Assembly (NCBI GenBank): GCA_024278715.1
Contig: JAJRSN010000463.1
Location: forward strand, 1 to 5,635
Origin: Calditrichota bacterium
GTDB taxonomy: Bacteria; Calditrichota; Calditrichia; Calditrichales; Calditrichaceae
Reading direction: 5' to 3'
Length of the DNA stretch: 5,635 bases
Positions 1-5,196 of this stretch are shown in pieces. Made by a program: the position numbers and the translations under genes. Under the pieces are notes generated by a model. The model was not told the DNA's origin. It searched no databases and was given only the letters and a program-made list of their open reading frames with translations. Numbering within the stretch: position 1 is the first letter of the stretch; every line of letters begins with the position of its first letter.

Positions 1-142
1 AAACATAAATTTACAGGCAACAGTATCGTAATGCGTGACAAGTAAGACAAAAGAAAAAAGAAAAAGATTATCAGAAAGCAGAATGCAGAAAGCCGTTACT
101 CCGGTTTGACGTGCTGGATAAGCCGCTTAACGCTTAATGAAT
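1..142 (+). repeat. Long direct repeat, copy 1 (may extend upstream)
   Basis: This stretch is repeated at 310-451 with the same orientation and an offset of 309 bases. Base-by-base comparison shows two substitutions (126 C versus 435 A; 138 T versus 447 C) and no indels. Identity starts at the first base of the window, so the true left edge is unknown and the unit may be longer. The repeat includes a purine-rich run (about 40-90) and a tandem 7-mer GCTTAAC/GCTTAAT at 125-138. It does not encode a protein and shows no terminal inverted repeats. Confidence 0.93.
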
Positions 143-237
143 AAGCTACAGATACGTGACGCGTAATGCGGACTCATAAATTCAGATGTTAGTGTTATTA
201 ATTGTTCGGAATTTCTGAGATTGTGCTGTTTGAAAAT

Positions 238-298
238 AAGACCCCCCTTGCCTTCGGCGTTCCCCCCTTCAAAGGGGGGAAATTAAAAGGGGGGTCTT
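238..298. repeat. Nested C6/G6 palindrome (REP/MITE-like element)
   Basis: Outer arms AAGACCCCCCTT (238-249) and AAGGGGGGTCTT (287-298) are perfect 12-bp complements. Inside lies a second hairpin, TTCCCCCCTT (260-269) with AAGGGGGGAA (272-281), and a small GCC-TTC-GGC hairpin at 250-258, so the element can fold as a three-way junction or cruciform. Because both C6 runs can pair with both G6 runs, alternative folds exist. Similar C/G-run palindromes are, from memory, dispersed intergenic elements in several bacterial phyla; I could not check copy number. It could also act as a bidirectional transcription barrier. Confidence 0.85.
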
Positions 299-309
299 TA
301 ACGCAGAAT

Positions 310-451
310 AAACATAAATTTACAGGCAACAGTATCGTAATGCGTGACAAGTAAGACAAAAGAAAAAAGAAAAAGATTATCAGAAAGCAGAATGCAGAAA
401 GCCGTTACTCCGGTTTGACGTGCTGGATAAGCCGATTAACGCTTAACGAAT
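310..451 (+). repeat. Long direct repeat, copy 2
   Basis: Near-identical second copy of bases 1-142. Similarity stops abruptly at 451, 39 bases before the glycosyltransferase start codon, so any promoter for that gene must lie in the unique tail or inside the repeat. The near-perfect identity of a non-coding sequence implies a recent duplication or continued gene conversion. Confidence 0.93.
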
Positions 452-490
452 TCATGAATCGTAAATCCAATAACGCTAAAGTGAAATAAA

Positions 491-1618
491 ATGAAAATCG
501 CTTTTTTTATTGACAGCCTGCCGCCGAGCACAGACGGAGTTGCGCATACCTATGTTCATCTGCTGCGAACTCTGCAGAATCGTAATATCGACTTTGTTAT
601 CTATTCGCAGTTTAAACCGGACAGTGGGTACGACTGGCATTTAAGAGTGAACAAAGTTTTTTCATTTCCCTTTTTATTGTATTCTGACTACAGGATAGGA
701 ATTCCTTACAAACGGTTGGTGTTCAGGCATCTCGATCGGTTTAAACCCGATCTGATTCACGCCAGCAGTCCGACATTGCTCGGAAATTTAGGTTCGGAAT
801 ACGCCAGGAAAAAGAACATTCCCGCTGTTGCAGGTTATCACACGGATTTTGTCTCTTATTTTAAATATTACGGATTTGAGCTGGCGGAAAATTTGGGTTG
901 GCAATTTTTGCGCTGGTTTTACAATAAATTTCAAAAAACTTATGCGCCCGGTATGAGCACGCTTCTGGAACTTGAAGAAAAGGGATTCCGCAACATTCAT
1001 CTTTGGCAAAGAGGTATCGATTTGCAGCGGTTTAATCCGGTCAGGCGGTCGGAAAAGTTCCGCAGAATGATAGGTTCGGAAAATTTACCGGTGCTTCTTT
1101 TTGTGGGACGCTTGGTAAAAGAGAAAGACCTTGCCGATCTGGTTGAAATGAACGATATCCTGAAAAGCAATAAAGAAAAATTCCGCCTGTTGATCGTTGG
1201 CGACGGACCCATGCGTCCCGAGCTGAAAAAGAGACTCCCCGAAGCCGTTTTCACGGGATTCCTGCACGGAGACGATTTAAGCGCCGCTTACGCTTCTTCG
1301 GATATTTTTGTTTTCCCCTCCACAACGGAAACATTCGGCAATGTGATACTGGAAGCAAACGCTTCGGGATTGCCCGCCGTGGGCGTGAAAAAAGGCGGCG
1401 TGCAAGACCTGATTATTGACGGGAAAACCGGTTATCTGGCAAAACCCAACCAACCGCGGGACCTTGCGGATAAGGTAATGATTCTGCTCGATAACTTAAA
1501 AATCCTTGAAGCGTTGCGGGAGAACGCTTTGAACCACGTTAAGAATTTTAGCTGGGATGCCATTAACGGAAAATTGATTGAAAGCTATCGCGAAACGATC
1601 GAACATTGCCGTTCTTAA
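491..1618 (+). CDS. GT4-family glycosyltransferase (MgtA/SqdX-like)
   Basis: Predicted retaining glycosyltransferase with a GT-B fold, moving a sugar from a nucleotide donor to a lipid or glycan acceptor, probably at the cytoplasmic face of the membrane. The 375 residues match the usual length. The N-terminal domain has the GVAHTYVHLL segment (16-25) and the GYHTDF...YYGFE...WQFLRWFYN block (115-145) typical of the MgtA mannosyltransferase/SqdX sulfoquinovosyltransferase branch. The C-terminal donor domain has VGRLVKEKDL (205-214), GDGP (237-240), and the E-x7-E motif E280/E288 in TETFGNVILEA. The start is well fixed: an in-frame TGA lies at 482-484, and ATG 491 begins the usual first beta strand. 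Shine-Dalgarno is weak (AAAGTGAA). Donor and acceptor cannot be told from sequence; no other glycan genes are in view, so a glycolipid or surface polysaccharide role is inference. Confidence 0.92.
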   Translation: MKIAFFIDSLPPSTDGVAHTYVHLLRTLQNRNIDFVIYSQFKPDSGYDWHLRVNKVFSFPFLLYSDYRIGIPYKRLVFRHLDRFKPDLIHASSPTLLGNLGSEYARKKNIPAVAGYHTDFVSYFKYYGFELAENLGWQFLRWFYNKFQKTYAPGMSTLLELEEKGFRNIHLWQRGIDLQRFNPVRRSEKFRRMIGSENLPVLLFVGRLVKEKDLADLVEMNDILKSNKEKFRLLIVGDGPMRPELKKRLPEAVFTGFLHGDDLSAAYASSDIFVFPSTTETFGNVILEANASGLPAVGVKKGGVQDLIIDGKTGYLAKPNQPRDLADKVMILLDNLKILEALRENALNHVKNFSWDAINGKLIESYRETIEHCRS

Positions 1619-1630
1619 GAATGATCACGG

Positions 1631-1670
1631 ATTACGCATCAGACCCGTTCTCTGCAGCGTAATTTGTTTA
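1631..1670 (+). terminator. Possible terminator stem-loop after the glycosyltransferase
   Basis: ATTACGC (1631-1637) pairs with GCGTAAT (1657-1663), and after a symmetrical 2-nt internal loop CAGA (1640-1643) pairs with TCTG (1651-1654), leaving a 7-nt loop. A T-rich TTGTTTA follows. The position 13 bases after the stop codon fits a terminator, but the stem is modest and the U-tract interrupted, so it may instead be a remnant of the GCGTAAT-type repeats seen at the window start. Confidence 0.35.
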
Positions 1671-1734
1671 ATCTGCGACTATCAGGGTTTGTTTCATCGC
1701 GCTTCAAATAAAACGGCAAACTCAAACATTGGCT

Positions 1735-1800
1735 GACCCATTCTCCTAACTTTCCGCGCCTCTTTTTTTATTCTCCTTTTATCCTTATTTTTAATTTCAG
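1735..1800 (+). other. Pyrimidine-rich tract upstream of ndk
   Basis: Between the glycosyltransferase stem-loop and ndk the + strand becomes strongly pyrimidine-rich, with long T and CT runs (for example CCTCTTTTTTTATTCTCC around 1759-1776). No ORF is visible. I could not fit a convincing -35/-10 pair. In an RNA it would be an unstructured leader for ndk-selB. Confidence 0.5.
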
Positions 1801-1811
1801 ACAAATTAAAA
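1789..1811. promoter_or_regulatory. Perfect 9-5-9 inverted repeat upstream of ndk
   Basis: TTTTAATTT (1789-1797) and AAATTAAAA (1803-1811) are exact complements separated by CAGAC. The dyad ends one base before the ribosome-binding region of ndk and 15 bases before its ATG. This placement fits an operator for a dimeric regulator or an AT-only RNA hairpin affecting translation start. All arm bases are A or T, so chance is less negligible than for a mixed-base dyad. Confidence 0.5.
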
Positions 1812-1812
1812 C

Positions 1813-1822
1813 AGGAACGGAG
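1813..1822 (+). promoter_or_regulatory. Ribosome-binding site of ndk
   Basis: AGGA (1813-1816) and GGAG (1819-1822) lie 10 and 4 bases before ATG 1827. Together with the conserved N-terminus NRTLAIIKPDG they support this start. Confidence 0.65.
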
Positions 1823-1826
1823 ACCT

Positions 1827-2243
1827 ATGAATCGCACGCTTGCTATTATTAAACCGGACGGCGTATCTGCGGGATTAATCGGTGAAGTGATTAAACGGAT
1901 TGAGCAGGAAGGATTACGCATTGTCGCCATGCGTATGACAAAGCTCGATCGCCGTCAGGCGGAAGGATTTTACTACGTTCACCGATCAAAACCTTTTTTT
2001 AACAGTCTTATCGATTACATGATCTCGGGCGGGGTCGTTTTGATGGTTTTGCAGGGTCACGATGCGATCGATCGCTGGCGAAAACTGATGGGAGCAACCG
2101 ACCCCAAAAAGGCGGAAGCAGGCACAATCCGCGCCGAAATGGGCACAAGCATCGAACGAAACGTGGTGCACGGTTCCGATTCGCCCGATTCCGCCGTTTA
2201 TGAAATCAATTATTTTTTTAAAGGAACCGATTTTATCGAATAA
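1827..2243 (+). CDS. ndk: Nucleoside diphosphate kinase
   Basis: Cytosolic enzyme that transfers the gamma phosphate of ATP to NDPs or dNDPs through a phosphohistidine intermediate, balancing NTP pools. All 138 residues align with the family by eye: KPDG (9-12) near the start, H52, F57, R85, T91 in MGATDP, R102 in IRAEMGTSIERN, N112, and the active-site histidine H115 in NVVHGSDSP. These are the equivalents of human NDK K12, H55, F60, R88, T94, R105, N115 and H118. Length is standard for bacteria, and the gene is intact with no odd insertions. selB follows after 17 bases on the same strand, so the two are probably one transcript; the GTP made by Ndk is a SelB substrate, though that link is not specific. 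Regulation may involve the dyad just upstream. Confidence 0.97.
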   Translation: MNRTLAIIKPDGVSAGLIGEVIKRIEQEGLRIVAMRMTKLDRRQAEGFYYVHRSKPFFNSLIDYMISGGVVLMVLQGHDAIDRWRKLMGATDPKKAEAGTIRAEMGTSIERNVVHGSDSPDSAVYEINYFFKGTDFIE

Positions 2244-2260
2244 CGGAACAGTATGCAATT

Positions 2261-4174
2261 ATGACAAAACATACCATCATCGGCACGGCAGGACATATTG
2301 ATCACGGAAAAACCGCGCTGATTAAAGCCCTCACCGGGATTGACACGGATGTTCTGAAACAGGAAAAAGAACGGGGAATTACCATTGAGTTGGGCTTTGC
2401 ATACTGGAAAGAAAACATCACAATTATCGATGTGCCAGGACACGAGCGATTTGTAAAGACCATGGTCGCGGGAGTGAGCACCATTGATCTTTTCCTGCTG
2501 GTTATTGCCGCGGACGACGGCATTATGCCCCAGACCGTCGAGCATTTGGACATCCTCGGTTTTTTCGGAGTAAAAGACGGCATTGTCGCCCTGAACAAGA
2601 TCGATCTTGCGGACGAAGAATGGCTAACATTGGTGCAATTGGATATCGAGGAGTTTTTAAAAGCAAGGGGATATGAAAACATTCCCGTTATTCCGGTTTC
2701 CGCCGTGAGCGGGAAGGGAATTGAAGAATTAAAACAGGTATTGGCGCAAAAAATAGAACACTGCGCCCTGCGCCAAAACAACCGACCCTTTCGTTTGAAT
2801 GTGGACCGCAGCTTTAGCGTTCACGGCGCGGGCACTGTTGTGACGGGCACGGTTCTTTCGGATCAAATCAATGTTGATGATTTGGTAACGATTCTGCCTT
2901 CCGGAAAACAAAGCAGGGTTCGCGGTTTGCAGGTTCATCAAAAGAATGTTACTTCGGCTCACCTTGGGCAGCGAGTTGCCGTTAACCTGAGCGGCGTAAG
3001 CAAGGAAGAAGCCGCACGGGGAGTTACTTTAATACGTCCCAACACGCTTGAACCGGTTACGGAATTTTTAGCTACTATTCACACTGCAAGCGCGGTGCCC
3101 GTAAAAATTAAGAAACATCAGGAAGTGCGCGTTCATCTGGGCACTTCGGAATTGTTTGGCAGAATTACCTGGGTTGAAGAAGAGGCTTTCCTGCGCGCCC
3201 GGGGCACCTATCACGCGCGGATTCGTCTCGAAAAACCCGGCGTTTGCGTTCCGGATGATGCGGTATTAATCCGTTCAATATCGCCGTTTTATACCATAGC
3301 CGGAGGCAGAGTGACGCTCGTTAGTCCGCCGCCCTTCGGCAAGGTAAAACAAAACTGGCAAAAATATTTTCAAATTCCGGAGAAGGGCGATCTTAAAGAA
3401 ACGCTAAAACTCTTTTTTGAATTTGCCGGTTTTAAAGCTGTAACCTTGTTCGATATTGCCCGCCGGTTTTTTGAAAAAACAGAAACCATGGAAAAAATTG
3501 TTCAAAAACTTGAAAAAGAAAAATTTTTACTCAAATTTACACATCATGGGAAGGCGTACTATTCTGCCCGGGCGGTCACGGAAAAAGCGGAGGCGGAACT
3601 TTTGAAACTGATCCGCCTCCGGTCGGCAAAATCGCATTTTGACAAAGGATTTAACCGCATGGAACTTTGGAACCTGTTCAAAAGCTTAAAAGGCGACGAG
3701 CTGTTTTTTGACCGGGTGTTGCAGCGGACTGTCAATAAAGGAATTTTAATTAAATTCGGAGAATCGTTTTTTACGCAGGAACAGGCAAAATTGAATCAGC
3801 GCCGGTCGTTAGCGGAAGAACTCTTGCCCGTTTTTAAAGAAGCGGGCTTTCAACCGCCTTCACTGCAAGTTTTGGCGGAGCGGCACGGCGTTAAAATTGA
3901 CGCCCTGAAATTGGTGGTGAGCGATCTTGTCAAATCGGGAAAATTGCATTCGCTTCAAAATCAGCTTTACATCCATGATGATCATATGCAGCGGCTGCTT
4001 CAATTTTTACGCGATTATTTTAAAACGCGCGAGCGAATCGATATCGCAGCCGTTAAATCGTTCACTGGTGTCAGCAGAAAGTTTTTAATTCCCTTGTTGG
4101 AATATCTGGATCAACAACAGTTTACGGTGCGTGAGGGCGATACGCGGAAAAAAGGACAGAGGCTTTGGCAGTAA
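2261..4174 (+). CDS. selB: Selenocysteine-specific translation elongation factor SelB
   Basis: GTPase that carries Sec-tRNA(Sec) to ribosomes paused at UGA codons marked by a SECIS hairpin. The EF-Tu-like G domain has the P-loop GTAGHIDHGKT (8-18), switch ITIELGFAY (40-48), DVPGH (57-61), NKID (112-115) and SAVSGKGI (147-154). Beta-barrel domains follow (about 175-355; VHGAGTVVTGTV at 187-198). The C-terminal part (about 365-637) is a chain of winged-helix domains ending in GVSRKFLIPLLEYLD and REGDTRKKGQ (603-632), which match the SECIS-binding fourth winged helix. This C-terminus separates it from EF-Tu and IF2. Length of 637 residues is close to known SelB proteins (E. coli 614). ATG 2261 gives the usual short lead before the P-loop; GGAA at 2245-2248 is a weak, distant SD, so coupling to ndk translation is possible. 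No selA, selD, tRNA-Sec or UGA-containing gene is visible here. Confidence 0.96.
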   Translation: MTKHTIIGTAGHIDHGKTALIKALTGIDTDVLKQEKERGITIELGFAYWKENITIIDVPGHERFVKTMVAGVSTIDLFLLVIAADDGIMPQTVEHLDILGFFGVKDGIVALNKIDLADEEWLTLVQLDIEEFLKARGYENIPVIPVSAVSGKGIEELKQVLAQKIEHCALRQNNRPFRLNVDRSFSVHGAGTVVTGTVLSDQINVDDLVTILPSGKQSRVRGLQVHQKNVTSAHLGQRVAVNLSGVSKEEAARGVTLIRPNTLEPVTEFLATIHTASAVPVKIKKHQEVRVHLGTSELFGRITWVEEEAFLRARGTYHARIRLEKPGVCVPDDAVLIRSISPFYTIAGGRVTLVSPPPFGKVKQNWQKYFQIPEKGDLKETLKLFFEFAGFKAVTLFDIARRFFEKTETMEKIVQKLEKEKFLLKFTHHGKAYYSARAVTEKAEAELLKLIRLRSAKSHFDKGFNRMELWNLFKSLKGDELFFDRVLQRTVNKGILIKFGESFFTQEQAKLNQRRSLAEELLPVFKEAGFQPPSLQVLAERHGVKIDALKLVVSDLVKSGKLHSLQNQLYIHDDHMQRLLQFLRDYFKTRERIDIAAVKSFTGVSRKFLIPLLEYLDQQQFTVREGDTRKKGQRLWQ

Positions 4175-4201
4175 GCGATGAATGCCGGAGCGGTTTTTTT
4201 T
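4162..4201 (+). terminator. Intrinsic terminator overlapping the selB stop
   Basis: GCTTTGGCA (4162-4170) pairs with TGCCGGAGC (4183-4191) as a 9-bp stem with two G-U pairs and a 12-nt loop that contains the selB TAA (4172-4174). Two bases later comes a run of eight T (4194-4201). Stem plus T8 is the standard rho-independent layout. A smaller CCG-GAG-CGG hairpin directly before the T run is an alternative. It likely ends the ndk-selB transcript. Confidence 0.6.
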
Positions 4202-4227
4202 GATTTTTAATATTTTGTCGCTAAAAT
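4200..4227 (+). promoter_or_regulatory. Possible sigma-70 promoter for the permease gene
   Basis: TTGATT (4200-4205) and TAAAAT (4222-4227) are 16 bases apart, matching 4 of 6 and 5 of 6 consensus positions. The gap is AT-rich, where chance matches are common. Transcription would start near 4234, leaving a leader of about 47 bases before the permease ATG and losing the GGAG at 4229-4232 from the mRNA. Confidence 0.3.
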
Positions 4228-4236
4228 CGGAGAAAA

Positions 4237-4278
4237 ATGTCACGATTTAAATTTTTGAAAGATCGGGTTGGTATTTAA
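4237..4278 (+). CDS. Possible 13-codon leader ORF or displaced permease N-terminus
   Basis: ATG 4237 follows GGAG (4229-4232) with 4-nt spacing and encodes MSRFKFLKDRVGI before TAA 4276-4278. The stop is 2 bases before the permease ATG, which itself has no clear Shine-Dalgarno, so translating this ORF could deliver ribosomes to the permease by coupling. Its basic, short sequence resembles the cytoplasmic N-terminus of many MalG-type permeases, so it may be the original N-terminus put out of frame by a single-base loss. It may also be chance; no homology can be judged from 13 residues. Confidence 0.3.
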   Translation: MSRFKFLKDRVGI

Positions 4279-4280
4279 AA

Positions 4281-5093
4281 ATGAGAAAAGCGGGTTTGTT
4301 TTTAGCTTTAATCCTCGCAGTCACCTGGCTGGTTGCGCCCTACATCTGGCAGGTTGTAACTTCGCTGAAACCGACGGCGGAGCTTGCTAATGTTCCTCCG
4401 ATTTTACCCACCCGGATCGACTGGAGCCACTACAAAGTTGTGTTAGGGAGCTCGGATTTTCGGCATTTCATTCTGAACAGTTTTATTGTCGCCACACTGA
4501 CCAGTTTTTTGGCTTTTGCAGCGGGATCGTTGACCTCTTTTGTAACGGCGCATTTTAGGTTTAAAAGCAAACCCTTATTGCTTAGTTTGATTTTAGCGGT
4601 TTCCATGTTTCCGCCCATTGCCATCGTAAGTCCGCTTTTTTTAATGATTAAAGCAGTACATCTTCGCGATACTTACTGGGCGCTCATTCTGCCTTACAGT
4701 TCGTTTGCTCTGCCTTTTATGGTCTGGACGCTGCACAATTTTTTCAAAAAAGTCCCCGAAGAAGTAATGGAAGCCGCCCGATTGGACGGCTGCAGCCCCT
4801 GGCAGCTTTATAGCCGGATCGTCCTGCCCCTTTCCAGACCGGCTATTTTCACCACCAGCATTTTGGTGTTCATCTTTGCCTGGAACGAATTCGTGTTTGC
4901 CCTGACCTTTACGGCAACGCCAAAGGCGCAGACAATTCCCGTGGGAATCGCTTTGTTCCCCGGCGTTTACGAAATTCCCTGGGGAGATATTGCCGCCGCC
5001 ACGATTGTTGTAACCATTCCCCTGATTATTCTGGTAACCGTTTTTGAAAGGCAGATCATATCGGGATTGACGGCGGGCGCCGTTAAAACCTGA
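4281..5093 (+). CDS. Carbohydrate ABC transporter permease, MalG family
   Basis: Inner-membrane subunit of a CUT1-type sugar importer, normally a heterodimer with a MalF-type permease, fed by a binding protein and driven by a MalK-type ATPase. The 270 residues show six likely membrane helices (about 5-25, 63-90, 98-121, 131-152, 185-208, 237-256). After helix 4 comes the EAA loop EEVMEAARLDG...LPLSRP (160-187), which docks on the ATPase. The VTSLKP motif (26-31) and the C-terminal GLTAGAVK (262-269) are typical of MalG. Size is normal, so the protein looks complete. ATG 4281 is the first ATG after an in-frame TAA at 4248-4250, but lacks a clear ribosome-binding site. Neighbours are selB and an adenosine kinase: no malF, malE or malK homologue is adjacent in the window. 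Substrate is unknown; a sugar is inferred from the family. Confidence 0.93.
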   Translation: MRKAGLFLALILAVTWLVAPYIWQVVTSLKPTAELANVPPILPTRIDWSHYKVVLGSSDFRHFILNSFIVATLTSFLAFAAGSLTSFVTAHFRFKSKPLLLSLILAVSMFPPIAIVSPLFLMIKAVHLRDTYWALILPYSSFALPFMVWTLHNFFKKVPEEVMEAARLDGCSPWQLYSRIVLPLSRPAIFTTSILVFIFAWNEFVFALTFTATPKAQTIPVGIALFPGVYEIPWGDIAAATIVVTIPLIILVTVFERQIISGLTAGAVKT

Positions 5094-5117
5094 AGCACTG
5101 GAATAAAGCAGTGTTTT
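5092..5117 (+). terminator. Possible terminator after the permease
   Basis: CACTG (5096-5100) pairs with CAGTG (5109-5113) around the 8-nt loop GAATAAAG; A-T and G-U pairs extend the stem to about 9 bp, from within the stop codon to 5117. TTTT follows the core stem but is partly used by the extension. It suits a weak intrinsic terminator. Confidence 0.45.
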
Positions 5118-5120
5118 GGC

Positions 5121-5154
5121 TTTCGGGAAAATGATCATTGCTTATTGCCCGAAA
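5121..5154. terminator. Second stem-loop after the permease
   Basis: TTTCGGG (5121-5127) and CCCGAAA (5148-5154) are perfect 7-bp arms around a 20-base loop that itself holds the palindrome AATGATCATT (5130-5139). No T run follows on the + strand. It could strengthen the preceding terminator, protect a 3' end, or sit in the leader of the next gene as a regulatory element. Confidence 0.4.
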
Positions 5155-5186
5155 TCTGTTAAATTTATGTATTGAAATTAAACCGC

Positions 5187-5192
5187 AGGAGG
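5187..5192 (+). promoter_or_regulatory. Consensus ribosome-binding site of the adenosine kinase gene
   Basis: A full AGGAGG lies 4 bases before ATG 5197. It is the strongest Shine-Dalgarno in the window and suggests high translation; it fixes the start. Confidence 0.85.
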
Positions 5193-5196
5193 AACC

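Larger units (their letters stand above)
1..490. other. Non-coding, repeat-rich intergenic region
   Basis: I find no credible coding region in these 490 bases: all frames are broken by frequent stops and the only ATG-started stretches are a few codons long. It holds two copies of a long direct repeat, a C6/G6 nested palindrome between them, and short recurring words of the form CGTAATGCG (27-35, 162-170, 336-344). The last 40 bases before the glycosyltransferase gene are unique sequence. I see no tRNA-like cloverleaf and no clear sigma-70 promoter; a TTGACG at 415-420 has no good -10 box at the right distance. Confidence 0.75.

Noticed and set aside
143..237. tRNA-Sec or other structured RNA gene
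   Set aside because: No acceptor-stem pairing, GGTTCRA-like T-loop or CCA end found by eye.
415..443. TTGACG as a -35 box for the glycosyltransferase
   Set aside because: The hexamer at 17-base spacing is AACGCT, not a -10 box, and the same TTGACG occurs in both repeat copies.
1..451. CRISPR array
   Set aside because: Only two copies of a 142-bp repeat at 309-bp spacing; CRISPR repeats are short, regular and multiple.
1..451. Insertion sequence or transposon
   Set aside because: No transposase coding sequence, no terminal inverted repeats and no visible target-site duplication around the repeats.
2253..2264. Upstream ATG as selB start
   Set aside because: It is in a different frame and stops after three codons (ATG CAA TTA TGA).
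2302..2781. Minus-strand 159-codon ORF opposite selB
   Set aside because: It lies wholly under the conserved SelB GTPase domain and its translation shows no recognisable motif.
4641..5138. Minus-strand 165-codon ORF opposite the permease
   Set aside because: Low-complexity translation rich in G, N, Q and R with no family resemblance; it mirrors the well-supported permease gene.
5091..5162. Permease TGA as a selenocysteine codon, given selB nearby
   Set aside because: The protein already ends at the normal MalG C-terminus (GLTAGAVK), and a 23-codon read-through has no redox motif; the hairpin there is better read as a terminator.
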